NCBI RefSeq assembly: GCF_901709675.1
Contig: NC_051095.1
Span: forward strand, 21,203,956 to 21,267,955
From: Syngnathus acus
Taxonomy: Eukaryota; Chordata; Actinopteri; Syngnathiformes; Syngnathidae
Length of the DNA stretch: 64,000 bases
Direction of reading: 5' to 3'
Shown here piece by piece: positions 26,925 through 38,680 of the stretch (positions are counted from its first letter, which is position 1; each line of letters begins with the position of its first letter). The notes under the pieces were generated by a model. The model made no database searches. It was not told the origin of the DNA and saw only the letters and a program-made list of their open reading frames with translations. Both the position numbers and the translations under genes were made by a program.

Positions 26925-27930
26925 ATAAGGAAAATTATTCACAGCATTTCTTTCTTTTCCACATTTTATGTTACAACCTCGTCCCAAAATGGAAGTTAAA
27001 CACTCAATATTCCACACACGACATTCGTTAATGACATGGAAAAAGGAGCTGGTTTTTTTTTGTTTTGTTTTTTCAAATTTGATTTAAAAAGAAAACAAGA
27101 GACATCACACATACATAAATATTCACAGCCCTTGCTCGATACTCAGAGTTCCTTCCCACTTCATGATGCTACCAATCCTCTGCTCCACTGTGGTAATGAT
27201 ATTGGTCAGGTGATGAGCCTGGTTTCCTTCAAACATGATGCCTAAGAGTTCAAACTTTGTCTCATCAGAGCAGATAGTTTTTCTTTCTCATGGTCTGAGA
27301 GCTATTCAGGTGCCTTTTGTCAGGCGAGCTGCTATGTGCCTTTGACTAAGGAGTGGCTTCCATTTGGCCACTCTACCATACAGGCCTGATTGGTTGAGTG
27401 CTGAAGGGATGGTTGTCTTTCTGGAATGTACTCCTCTCTTCACAGAGTGACCATCGGTTTCTTGATCACCCCTTCTCCCCCGATTTCTCAGTTTAGACAG
27501 ATGGCCAGCTCGAGGCAGAGTTTTGCTGATTCAGATCATTTTCCGTTTATGGATGAAGGAGGCCACTGTGCTCATTGGAACGTTCAAAGCAGCAGAAATT
27601 TTCTGTACCCCTCCTGATATTTGGGCTTTTACACAATCCAGTCTCTGAGGTCTACAGACAATTCCTTTAACTTCTTGCTTGGTTTGTGCTCTGACCTGCA
27701 CCGTCACCTGTGGGAACTGACTTTAGCACGTGGAATCCAAATTGTAGCGACCTCTAAAGAGTGATCAGTGGAAAGATGATGCGTCTTCAAAATTTAACTT
27801 TGTAGCAAAAAGCCGTTAATACTTATGTAGGTTTTGACTGAGCTTTTGATGTTTAATACAAAGTACATTTTCAAAAACCCGTTTCTCCACATTTGTATAA
27901 TGGGGGGGGGGGGGTAATTTTGTCTATTTT
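26925..27930 (-). mobile_element. Tc1-like DNA transposon, degraded copy
   Basis: The plus strand holds, in order, text typical of the reverse complement of a fish Tc1 transposase gene: TTTCTCATGGTCTGAGAG, GGCCACTCTACCATACAGGC, CGATTTCTCAGTTTAGACAG, GAGGCCACTGTGCTCATTGG and GAGGTCTACAGACAATTCC. The coding direction is therefore minus. The outer parts (ATTATGTTACAACCTC-like near 26965 and CTTATGTAGG near 27820) correspond to the subterminal regions. A G tract lies at the right end (27902-27914). Indels break the frame throughout, so no active transposase is expected. Confidence 0.85.
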
Positions 27931-28403
27931 GCAATGTGTCACTGATTAATGTGACGTTAATTTTGTATTATTATTAACTTAATTAACTCGATAATTGTAA
28001 ATGACTTGTCCAAAAGGACAGCGACAATAGTGATGTGCATTCCAGTTCTTTTAGGTAAACTGAAGCTTTAGAATCAGTTCACTCAAAAGATTCGTTCAAA
28101 CGAATCGTTCAATGAATCTCCCCCTTATTCTGCTGGTCAGTATCACTGCGCATGCGGTAGCAAACTCGATAGCGAAGAAATATGTGAGACTCTCAACGGG
28201 ATCACCAATATTTGAGTGATGTTCCAGTTATTTATTATCTTTCTGTGTGTTCACAATTGTCATGGTGATCTTTCTGGTGATTTCTTAACTAGACTGGATG
28301 TATTTTTATTGTTGGCGTTGATTTCTCCGACTGCCCAGAAAGGCACCACCGCGATCAGTTAGGTTAAAATGAAAAGAGAGGAAAGTGACGTGCGGACATG
28401 TGA

Positions 28404-28684
28404 AAACGATGTGTCATCAATTATGAATTTTACTGACTAAGTGTGTTGGGCAGGATGGCTGAATGCGATGCGTGATTGACGTGTCTTGCGCATCCGTTCT
28501 GCGCATACTGTCATGGTGGCCTCCGTATGATATCCGGTCTGCGATGGAGATTAAAAAACAAACAATATTTGACAATAACACACCATCAAGGATTGCACCA
28601 TCGCATCAAACGATGTGTCGTCAATTATGAATTTTACTGACTAAGTGTGTTGGGCAGGATGGCTGAATGCGATGCGCGATTGAC
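28404..28684. repeat. Direct duplication: 77 bp at 28404-28480 and 28608-28684
   Basis: Two 77-bp copies beginning AAACGATGTGTC, with two base differences, are separated by about 127 bp. Both contain TTGGGCAGGATGGCTGAATG. The unit is non-coding in all frames. It lies inside the hAT composite and suggests a local duplication within that element. Confidence 0.85.
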
Positions 28685-28748
28685 AACAAACAAGAAGAAA
28701 GGTGATTTCAAGTTTTATTTCGAGGGAGATTTTCTTCAAAAATTGTTG

Positions 28749-28827
28749 TACCCATGTATAATGCGCACCCCAGATTTTAGGACAATAAATTAGTTAAATT
28801 TTGCGCATTATACATGGGAAAAGACGG
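28749..28827 (-). repeat. Partial inverted copy of the 29640-30183 transposon end
   Basis: This 79-bp piece is nearly the exact reverse complement of 29640-29718. Both include GCGCATTATACATGG and AAATTAGTTAAATTTT or its complement. The fragment itself begins and ends with inverted CCCATGTATAATGCGC motifs and is followed by TA at 28828-28829. Confidence 0.85.
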
Positions 28828-29033
28828 TATATGCATACATGTTATTTAAAACCTACTATAAGTAAATCGTAAATCTACATTCTGGTTTACATAGTTCACG
28901 CCAGGAGACGCAACACGTCCACTGACTGATCCGTTGATGCACAGGAAGGCAGTTCACTCTGTCTCGTTCGCGAACGGGAAAGCCAGGATTCGTTCCCTCA
29001 CTGATCCGTTCTCGCGGTGAACTGGAAATGCGA

Positions 29034-29230
29034 ATCACTCAGTGAGTGATTCACTCAGTGAGTGAGTGATTCACTCAGTGAGTGAGTGATTCACTCAGTG
29101 AGTGAGTGATTCACTCAGTGAGTGATTCACTCAGTGAGTGATTCACTCAGTGAGTGAGTGATTCACTCAGTGAGTGAGTGATTCACTCAGTGAGTGAGTG
29201 ATTCACTCAGTGAGTGATTCATTCACTCAC
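29034..29230. repeat. Palindromic tandem array of TGAGTGATTCACTCA units
   Basis: About ten copies of TGATTCACTCAG are spaced 16 or 20 bases apart, the difference being one GAGT quartet. Each unit is a near-perfect palindrome: TGAGTGA and TCACTCA around a central T, and then TCACTC and GAGTGA around AGT. Either strand can therefore fold on itself along nearly 200 bp. The array is flanked on both sides by related CGTTCACTC/GAACGGGAA motifs, from which it probably expanded. Confidence 0.9.
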
Positions 29231-29393
29231 AGATTCGTTCGTTGGTGAACGGGAACTGCAATTCACGACTCGTTCGTGAACGGGAAGTTACATCACTGAC
29301 TCTTAAAGTCCCTCCTCCATCTAACGTACGCTGGCGCTGCCGATTGGTCTGCACGAGTGAGTGACAGACAGCATTGCTGCTAAAACCATTTAC

Positions 29394-29434
29394 AGTGAGT
29401 GAGTGAGTGAGTGAGTGAGTGAGTGAGTGAGTGA
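29394..29434. repeat. GAGT tetranucleotide microsatellite
   Basis: About ten GAGT units lie 160 bases right of the palindromic array and share its core quartet. Confidence 0.95.
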
Positions 29435-29639
29435 CAGCTTTGCTGCTATTTGCCAGCCGACACACGTTATGCCGACATTGATATTTTAATTTTGTACTTG
29501 TTGGCTAGTAGTTGATGGTGTTATTATACCGAATGTGTTTATGTTTGTGTTTGTATACAAGGTTGGGAAAAAAAAAACCGTTATGCTGACATTTGTTAAT
29601 TTTGGGGACACCAACTCATATAACAACGTAAAACACATA

Positions 29640-30183
29640 CCGGTTTTTCCCATGTATAATGCGCAAAATTTAACTAATTTATTGTCCTAAAATCTGGGGT
29701 GCGCATTATACATGGTTACAATTTTTTTTTTTTTTTTTGACACGTCAGCTATATAAAGAGCGAGAGTTCAGTTCTCTACCTAAATGCGTATTACAGGTAA
29801 TATTTTATTTCACAACACTTTGCCTTGTTCCTTTCTTCTCTGCTGTTCACTTCAAACACGCTCCATACGAACACAATGCTCTCGTATCAGACGCTTGCTC
29901 GATCACCTGCTCGTTTGCTGTCACAATGTACCCTACACAAATCCGAAACATTTCTTCGCTATCGAGTTTGCTAGCGCATGCGCAGTGATACTGACCGGCA
30001 GAATAACAACCGGTTGTTCTCAAAGATGATCTTTTTTCTGAAATAATTTTACGTTTACGGACTTAAGTAGGAGTCAAAATTTGGGTGCGTATTATACATG
30101 GGTACAGGCTTTTTTCCAGCATCGACATGCCATTTTTAGGGTGCGTATTATACATGGGGGCGCATTATACATGGAAAAAACGG
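29640..30183. mobile_element. TA-flanked TIR element with ATAATGCGC subrepeats
   Basis: The left end CCGGTTTTTCCCATGTATAA at 29640 follows TA (29638-29639). The right end carries the inverted form, TTATACATGGAAAAAACGG, and is followed by TA (30184-30185). Inside, CATGTATAATGCGC motifs recur in both orientations at 29650, 29700, 30090, 30140 and 30160. A TATATAAAG box lies near 29750. It sits within the larger hAT-like element and has no transposase frame. Confidence 0.7.
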
Positions 30184-30291
30184 TACATATTGTCATATAA
30201 ACCAGTTAACCAAATGTCAGATTTTTATGTTTTGAATGGCGAATATAAAAACAAGGAATAAAACACCAGACAAGTTATAACTTAAATGTTT

Positions 30292-30293
30292 AT

Positions 30294-30326
<33 letters not shown>
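30292..30326. repeat. ATA trinucleotide microsatellite
   Basis: About eleven ATA/TAA units lie in a row. The tyrosine run seen in one minus-strand frame is a product of this tract. Confidence 0.95.
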
Positions 30327-30327
<1 letters not shown>

Positions 30328-30395
30328 GTACATTTCAAACCAGCAATCTAATGTGGAACTGCAGTCGATATATTGGATAACAACATTTAGGCATG

Positions 30396-30600
30396 TATAT
30401 GCATACACGTTATTTAAAACCTACTATTAAGTAAATCGTAAATCTACATTCTGGCTTCCATAGTTCACGCCAGGAGACGCAACATATTCACTGACTGATC
30501 CGTTGATGCACAAGAAGGCATTTCACTCATTGATTCACTCAGTGAGTGATTCGTTCACTCACAGATTCGTTCGTTCGTGAACGGGAAGTTACATCATTTT
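30396..30600. repeat. Second copy of the 28828-29296 module
   Basis: From TATATGCATACACG the sequence repeats the stretch starting at 28828, including GTAAATCGTAAATCTACATT and GTTCACGCCAGGAGACGCAA. It then has a single short version of the palindromic unit instead of the long array, and ends with GAACGGGAAGTTACATCA. The comparison shows that the array at 29034-29230 expanded in one of two copies. Confidence 0.85.
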
Positions 30601-33600
30601 CTTCTTCGTTTTGTTTTACGGCGAGGTAGCACCAGCTTCAATGGGCATTACTGACACTTACTGGTTGAAGTTATATATGAAAGGGAAAAAAGAACGACTC
30701 ACTTTAGGAAGTGATTTGTTCACTGTCGTTCACTGAAAAGATTTGTTCTTTCTGAACGAATCGTTCACTCACGAGCCAACACTAAGCGACAACAGAGACG
30801 GGAAAGAGATCATGTGTCCTTTTACAAAGTGGCGCCAACTGCACCTCGTGATCAGCGCAGCGACGCTCAATTAATAAAATAAGTCCAAGTGACGCTCCCA
30901 TCAGAGTTTATTCAAGGATAGAACCAGCCAACACGTCATTTCTAACAAGATAACGCATTTCTTTTCCCACAACAAGCATTCCGAACTTAATATACAAGGA
31001 CTTCCACACATGCTTCACACCCATAAAGTTTTGTAATATATATATATATTTTAACATGAATCTAATCGCATGCCTTTATGACGAGGTGGCTGTAGAATGT
31101 CCGGTGACAGACAACATGGCTTCAATGAATGGGACACGCGTGAGAAAGAAAGAGCAAGCCTACCTTGAGTTGGTTGCACCGAGGGTGGAAAAGAAGGAAG
31201 GCAAGCCTGGTCATCCTTTGCCACAGATGTTGCATCCTGCACGGCTCTTTTTGGCACTAACAAAACGTTTTGTCATGCATGAAATCGTGAGAGCATCTTA
31301 TAGTAGTTTTTCCTGTTTGTGGGGGTGGGGTGGACGCGTCGGGGACGCAATCTTCGAGGGTGTAAATCCCCACCGAAAGACTACTTCAAAACAAACTATG
31401 GTAATAAAGAGCATTTCTAAACAAGTATCCAACAGCAGGGCGAATTTGTTTTATTCCGCCAATGTGGCTGCATTGATTTGTGTGCCGGGTAAAGCAGCAG
31501 CCCAGGAGAGGCTTGTGACCTCTAACCCTTATAAACCCTGCCCCCACATACCCTTCTGCTTCGTCTGCAGGAGCCCGCCTCATTTGCACACAAATACCCC
31601 CCCCCCCCCCCTAAAAAAAAAAAAAAAAGTCTTCATTACTACTACTTCTTGTACCTCTATGAGCCGTTAGCAGCTCGGTGCAACCTCACTCCCTTCCCCC
31701 TTCGCCCCTCTCATTATTGTGGGAACCAGCGTTGCCTAACTTGCCTTCTTTCCGGATCGAACTTTGACCTACATTCCCATCTTGTATGTTCCCCTGCTTG
31801 TGCAGCGTGGAAACGACGTAGCTTGTGGGACCGCCAGACTTCATATTTGCATTATTCAATGATTATGGTATTAGTTACGATTATTCAAGGGAAAGCCACA
31901 TGTTGATTTTACCTGCAGTTAGACCGAATGTGAGCATATGGTTCAATTAGCAGAGACTCTTTTAGGTGTGAAATCAATTCCTCACAATGAAGCTTTAAGT
32001 AGTCACAGCAACCATTTCACTTATGGTAAATTATGTACTTATAAAACAACTTTGCTCAGGGATAAGAGCAGTCTTTTGTGTAGGTTCCCTCCTGGCAAAA
32101 TAGAACAGGGCTGACACAAACTGAGAAGGGTTGTTACTTCCAACTCAAGTAAATATGCTGGCTAAACAAGCGGGTCAGTTGATGCATATGGCAGCACAGA
32201 ACGAAATTCTGTAAAAAAAAAAAAAAAAAAATCCCATAAGAACTCTTTTCAAAAAGAGTTGATTTGGGCATTATTATATGTCATTAGGCATGCATCAAGT
32301 TAAAATTGAATCAATGTTTCTCATTTGCAAACGTAACCCAGAAATTTTGAAACAATCCAGAGATCACGTGCTGTTAAATTGCCAGAAAGTTTATTTCATG
32401 AATGCTTTCACACTTTTCTTTATAAATGTATGTACAGAGAACTCCACCCAAAGTCAGCTCATGATCATGCATCAAATGCAACTAGATTAAGGAAATATAC
32501 AGTCAATTAGAAGACTATGTATACATTATTACTATTGCCTTGCTCTATAGTCTAAAAATTAAAGACTTTTTATCATTAGCTTGCCAGTGATGTACTGTCT
32601 ATAGTTGCAATTAGAGGTAGGATTAAATAAACATGAAATGTTTTTTTTTAGCACAATATAAACTAGGTGCCAAATAATACGAGGCGCTCCCTCTAGGTAA
32701 ATAGCTGTAAAACACAGGGAGATACTAAGTGTGTATAGTACAGGCAAGTACTGTATATATTGTGACTTTGAAATTGTACATTGAAGCAGAAAATATCACA
32801 TTCTGGTGAATTTGGGCAAATAGTTATGATTGATGTACATGAAACACAAATTAGTATGAAAAGTATATATATTACAAAGGCTTTGGTTTAAAATTGTAGG
32901 ATTGTTGAAATGAACATGACCGCTACAATCCATTTAACATGAGGCATCATTCATGCTAAGGTCCCACACTGTAATTCATTATGAAGTAACATCTATGTGG
33001 CATCACACCCAATAAAATAGTTTGAGAATGTTTTGCACAAAGAAAAACCCTGTTCAAGTTTGACCATGTAGAGAGATCCCATAATGCATGCATACAAACC
33101 ACCAAAATTGAAATGTCAAGGAATAAAAGGGGGCGGGCTAATTTTTTGAGGTATTTTCTATAGGTAGGACTGTGCGCACAAAAAAAGCTCCTCCCGAAAT
33201 TTAACATTTTCATCCCAATGGCAAAAGTAAAGCCGATACACCAAATGAAATGATGACTGTGGGGAAATGAATATATTCACCACTCATTATTGTAACATGT
33301 GATGCTTCAAAAGTGCATCACAGTGAAACAAAAGCAATATTACAATCATACATTAAAAAAAAAATAAAGAATACCGCAGACATTTTGACCCTGTGAACAT
33401 CGTGTGCCGTAGAATTTGCCCAAAGTTAAATATTTCCAACAAAACATGATTTTATATTAAATTCACTACAATCTCAGATTTTCTCAATCAAGTAAAATTT
33501 TTAAAGCAAGGCAAGCCATTTTGGAAATGAAATCATAATGTTGACTGATAATTAAACAGACTTTGGTATGACTATTATGCGCGTCTGTATAAATACGTAC

Positions 33601-34809
33601 TTATGGGGCATCCTTGCAGACGCGTCGGATTAAGGCCATTTTATCTTTCCACAGTTGCCTGCCATTAGTCATGTCTGAGAAGCAATTTTCATCATTTGAA
33701 TCATTATTTAAAACATATAAAAGTATTAGGGCCACACGGTGAGGGAGAAAAAAAAAGACATTGGTAAATTTCAAGGGAAAATGTAGCGAAATTTAAAATG
33801 GAATGTTACAGGAATAAAATTGGACTACTGAAATAATTCAATCAGTAATTTCAACAAGTTGATGTAAAAATTCTCTCAAACTTAAGGTAGCCTGTCATAT
33901 TACAACAAGTACTGTAATTGTGAAAACATTTCTAGTTGATCAGAAATTATTTCCGACTGTATTCTCGAAATTCGATGGCTTTATTCTAAGAGCAATGGTA
34001 TTTTTTCTGTTTCATGCGGCCCTAATACTGCGTACATGACAATGCGAGGATGGAACAGGGTCCCTCCCAGTGAGATCAATTGGTACATTGTGTCGATGGC
34101 GCGGGAACGGCTGCTACCCCGCAGCACTATCCGATGCTTCAATTCTATTTCAGACTGCGAGCGGCAGCTAAAACCACCTCACAATCAATTCATTCCTCTG
34201 CCGTTTTGATTTGCTCTCGCTGTGCTTATAAATGCATTGCTAATCTTGTCGCTGACCTCTGCGAGTGCAAAATGCGGACAAAGGCCTAAACGTGACCTAG
34301 TAGGCACCAGGAATGACAACTTGGCTATTAAAATGATCCACATAGGAAAGCTGTGCTACGACATTGTTTAAATACTCCAATGAAAGAGAAAATGAACAAT
34401 AAGGCAATGAATCAGATTTGTCATGAAAGGGCTTGGATGAGGTCATATTGGAAAAGGAACGATCCTCTCGGTTTTTCAGTCGACGCAGCCGGCACTCGAG
34501 CTTCCAAAAGAATGATGCTGTCATTCTAAGGTCTGTGCTGGCAAAAAAAAAATGTGGAAAAGAAAAGAAGTCCGACAATTCAAGAATGGACATTCCAATA
34601 CATATCAAGCGCGATGGTTTGTGTAAGGAGGGGTTCTTAGCCCCCTTAGGTTGCTGTCTGGAAATCCCATCACAACTAAAAATCAGACAAAGTCTTCTTT
34701 ACTTTGTTCCTATATTTTGTACTGAACACTAAAGCCTATAGAAGCATGTCTTTAGACGCTGGCCGCCACTACTGCATCTACCACTCTTGGAGCTCTCCAT
34801 TCCGTGGCC

Positions 34810-37493
34810 TTAAGCTTCCTCGGGGGCCGCAGGCTTCTTTAGGTCCCGGATCTGCTTGACCAGATAGTTTTTCTCGTCGCAAAACTGCTCATCCTCTGAC
34901 CGGTCTGTCTGGAAGTGGCTCAGGAACTCGACCAGCTTGGTCTGGTTCTTCAGCAGGATGTCCAGGACTGGCTGAGTCTTGTTGGGGTTTGCAACAAATA
35001 CCTGAGAGATCCAATGGGGAATGTTTCACATAGTGGAGCAGGTAATAAATTAGTTCAGAATCTATTTCGGGGTGTTTGAGACTATACTATTCTAGGGGTG
35101 GGCGATATGGGCAAAAAAAAAAAAATGTTTCACGATTTTCACAATAACGATAGTTAGATAATATTTTCCCCAAAAAAAGAACACTTTGTTATACTACTGT
35201 ATGTATCTCACCTTCATTCGTTCCGTGCTCCCGACAGAACTTGACTACATTGCCTCTGTGAGTGTGATTTGTCGAGACGACATATTTGTTTCAACACTTT
35301 TCACGTGTTTCGCACTCGTCAATGGACGATTTTCTTTTAAACTCTATTATGTTGGATTTTTTTTTTTTTAAGGCTGGTGCTGTGGCATGGCGACTTACAA
35401 CAAACTCAATATTGCAAAATTACACACTGTCAAAACAACTTACTTTCACAAACGATACATATCGCCCACACCTACAATATGGCGGATCACATATCACTAG
35501 CATTTTTTTTCTCAGCATAAAACTTGTAAACATCACAATATGGTCACAGAGAAATACCAACCACAGAATTTCTCATACATGTTCAAAGATTGCACCAAAC
35601 GACTATAAACAACCACTCACTCACCTTGAAAACATGGAAGGCTTCAAACTGGATGTTACGACTGTTATCTCTTAGCATGTTCATCATCAGTTTCAAGTTC
35701 TCTGCTCGGCTGATGTACTTTGTCATCACTGTGAAGTTGTGTCGATCCAGCAAAAGTTCCCCCAGAAGCTGAAAATGCATTTGCAACCTTAATTGTGGAT
35801 GGCAAATAGTGACATTACTCGAATTCACATGAAGGCTGCGAGGGCGGTACCTTTAAAGACTGTCGTTTGGTGACGTAATTGTCCGAAAGCAGGAGCTTGT
35901 CATATTCTGTAAATACCTTACAGACATTTTTAAAGGGAATATTAGATCGAGTCACAACATGGTATCTAGTCACGCAATGTGAGCATTTACCCGGTCATAA
36001 TTGGTCTCCAAGAAATCAGCACACATAATCTTATGCCTTGTGAGGAGATCCTGCCAGAGCAAAATCAAGTTGTTGGAACAAGTCCAACACAATGCTGAAC
36101 AGACAGGATAAAAAATAAATAAATAAGAATTTGTCATAGCGTACCTTGAATGATGCAAAGGCATCTGATGCTATGTCAAAGGTGGAGAGCTCCACATATC
36201 GGAAGAAACAGTAGAACTCTTCAGAGAAAAGTACCGTCCGAGCTAACGGCTCATGGCGGAGACACTCTCTCAGCATCATCCCGCAGTTCAGAGCCACTTC
36301 GGCATTCTCATATCTGTACAGGTGAACACCATCCAAGTCAAGTTGGGTCTCTCTGTTGCGGCAGCACAATTCCATACATGCAATCGCTTTGTTTATTCTG
36401 CAGTGTAACCTCTAAAATTGACTATCCCTGGAGTTGTACAATTTCACTCTCAATTCTGATAAAACATCAGGGAATCGAACCGACGGAAGATGAATGAATG
36501 GATGGATACACAGCTGTCAATTTCATTTTACTATTGCATGACAGCACGCAGCTTTTCTCTGTTCACAGGCATGCCAAGAGTGCACGGCAAAAATCTTTGA
36601 ATTGCTGACTAACTCAAGCTAAACTGTACATCCACAATACACAACTGTTTTTACAAACAAGATGGTCCCTTTTAAGAAGACTACATAACTAGCTTTCAAC
36701 AATAATCATTTTCATTTACATGTCGAACGCACAAGTAAATGCAACAAGTTCAAGCTCGCTCTCTGGGAGTTGTTGGAACATATTTCGGGTAGCTGTGAAA
36801 TTTGCAAGGCACGTCAAGAGAAAGTCATCGTGTCAGAAACATTCTTAGGGTGTGAATATGAACATACTCTGGTTTCTGATGGGACTCAAACAAGCGGGAC
36901 TTACCCTTTTAACAGCATGAAGAGGATCTGTTGGTGTGTAGAGATGTATTCTACCGTCGGGGTGCGTGTGCCAATCTGCCGTCGCACGATATTACTGAAC
37001 AGATGAACCACATCCTTCTTCCCCTGTGTTAAAAAAAAAAAACTTGGTGGGTAAATGGCCTGGTTGTAATACCTAAAACAATTCACAGCACTTTTTGTGG
37101 CTACCGTAGAGCAATAGGGTGCATTATGCTACCTCAAAGTCAATCCTTTGCAAATTTGCAATGAGTGAAATGAGAAGGTTAGTGTTGTACAGCTCCTGTG
37201 CAAGCTGAGCCACCGCCTCGGTCTGAGGTTCCTTGTCACCTGTCCCACAAAGTACCTCCTTCAGGGAAGCTAGATTTTTTGAAGCTTCCTCTGCTACCTA
37301 GGAAGTGCACAGTTAAAGTAAGAAACATTCATTTCCAAGTTGAAAACAATTGTTTAAGTTTCTTTCCAATCCTCACCTTTTCACACTTTTTACTTTCCCC
37401 GGCGTCCAGCTTTTCCATGTATGCCACATTCTCTTTCAAACTCCTCACTATTTCTGCCGGACTCTTCTGAGACTTTCCGAAAGGGAACGGCAT
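34810..37493 (-). CDS. cab39: CAB39/MO25 family scaffold protein, complete (8 coding exons)
   Basis: MO25 (CAB39) is a cytosolic helical-repeat protein that binds the pseudokinase STRAD and activates LKB1 and related STE20 kinases. Coding exons on the minus strand: 37493-37377, 37297-37133, 37023-36905, 36313-36145, 36050-35991, 35916-35851, 35768-35625, 35001-34810. They join in frame (1032 bp) to 343 residues, close to the 341 of human CAB39. All introns are GT-AG. Landmarks: start [28 protein letters not shown] (about 67-78), [72 protein letters not shown] and [20 protein letters not shown]. The MPFPFGKS start and NPNKTQP favour CAB39 over CAB39L. Teleosts have extra paralogs, and this may be the one zebrafish nomenclature calls cab39l1. 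Confidence 0.95.
35094..35474. mobile_element. hAT-type MITE in the last intron of the CAB39-family gene
   Basis: The left end TAGGGGTGGGCGATATGGGC and the right end ATATCGCCCACACCTA are inverted repeats. GGGTGGGCGATA termini are typical of a common fish hAT MITE. The expected 8-bp target duplication is not preserved (TACTATTC left, CAATATGG right), so the boundaries are approximate or the flank has changed. Confidence 0.6.
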
Positions 37494-37900
37494 GACTCAA
37501 TGGGAGGCTCCAGGCCCTGTTACAAAAGTAATACACAACTGTGATGTGCATCAGGAAATGGCTGCAAAACGCACACCTGAGGAAACAAGGCCACGGTTAT
37601 TCTAGTGGCAAATCGACACAAGCAAAATCAACACAGCCAGCAAACGACATCAACTTCCTCTGGTAACTTTTCACTCAAGTTGTGTGACGATTCAAATGTC
37701 ACAGCTTCAGCAATGTCCATTGGCGAAGTTTAGCTAGCTTGCGACCCAGTGGCAAGAAAAGAGCAATCGCGGACATCGTACACGACGAACAACACACCAA
37801 ACACGGATACAAGATTCTCAAGTGTCAAAACTCACCGACTAAATGCGAGGATAAGTTTTAAATTTGGAGGAAGCTTGATGGCGAAAGCTTAGCTGGTAGG
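37494..37900 (-). promoter_or_regulatory. 5' UTR and probable promoter side of the CAB39-family gene
   Basis: Minus-strand sequence gives an acceptor (TTTTGTAACAG) just before 37516, 23 bases upstream of the ATG. A plausible noncoding first exon ends at 37836 with a GTGAGT donor. The stretch 37836-38300 would then contain the start site. The exon structure is inferred from splice consensus only, and the start site cannot be located by eye. Confidence 0.45.
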
Positions 37901-38680
37901 CTAGCAAGTTGTCTCTACTTTCCTTTTTTTCCACTTGGTTAGGTTGCGTTTAAATGTAACCTTATCTCAGATCAGTAGTTTACACGCCCGACTCGTAACA
38001 AAATGTGGCTACAATATTCGCTGACGAACGACCATCGTAGCGGTGCTAAGTAATGTAAATCTCGTTACTCGCAAACGACTGTCATCTAACTAGCTAGCTG
38101 CCTCGTTTAAAGGAGACTGACAACTTCATTTCCCTGTTGTCTAGTGTGCAGTTGAAGCCTCCCTCTCTCGTCCTCTCTCCCCTTCCCTGGGACACCGGGT
38201 GGGCATGTTTTCCCCCATGCGATGACTGACATCTATTTTAGCCAATCGTGTTGAGTGAAAGGCCCCTTTTTTTTCCCTGTGACCGCCCGCTCTTAACGAA
38301 AGGTCGTTTATGGGTTTCTATGTTTTGCTTGGGAGGAGCAATTCATTCCTATGTATCTAGCAAGAACATTCTCTGTATGCGTCGGAATATTTTTATTTAA
38401 CCAAGTGCACGAAATAGTCGACAGAAAACAAGGTCCTGTTCGGAAACTATCCGAAAAAAAGAAATAAAAAAATAATCCCTTAATTCCATTTCATTTCATA
38501 CAGTAATAACATACATAATTGGAATCAAATAGACTTAAAGAATTTTAGTTACGTTACATAAATGGTATTCTTTTTGTTGTACCCGCTTGAGCCACACGAG
38601 GGCAGTTATAAGACGTCCCGCTGCAGCATGCAGTAGCCAAGAATGACCGCTATGGCGCTACCAGGCAACATCCAGCAGTT

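Larger units (their letters stand above)
28028..30784. mobile_element. Large hAT-like composite element with exact 8-bp target duplication
   Basis: The sequence AGCGACAA occurs at 28020-28027 and again at 30785-30792. The DNA between begins TAGTGATGTG and ends CCAACACTA, that is, both termini start TAGTG when read inwards. An 8-bp target duplication plus short TAGTG termini fits the hAT superfamily. Subterminal regions on both sides carry several copies of GAATCGTTCA/CGTTCACT motifs, typical of transposase-binding repeats. The interior is a mosaic: two direct duplications, a palindromic tandem array, another TA-flanked transposon and microsatellites. No transposase frame was recognised, so it is a non-autonomous composite. 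Confidence 0.65.
23211..34700. other. Intergenic region between gpc3 and the CAB39-family gene
   Basis: The first 300 bases above the gpc3 start are CpG-bearing, including GCGCGCGTTC near 23442, and probably form its promoter. Beyond that I see only repeats: a TA-flanked MITE (24949-25376), a Tc1-like transposon (26925-27930), a large hAT composite (28028-30784), homopolymers near 31598-31628 and 32213-32231, and AT-rich DNA from 31900 to 34700. The two genes flanking this gap are both on the minus strand, so the region must also hold the 3' UTR end of the CAB39-family gene near its right edge. No conserved coding exon was found. Confidence 0.6.

Noticed and set aside
31056-31670. Longest single open frame in the window (204 codons, plus strand)
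   Set aside because: It runs through a C tract and an A tract (PPPP then KKKKK), has no recognisable domain, no splice or promoter context, and appears by chance in mixed-composition DNA.
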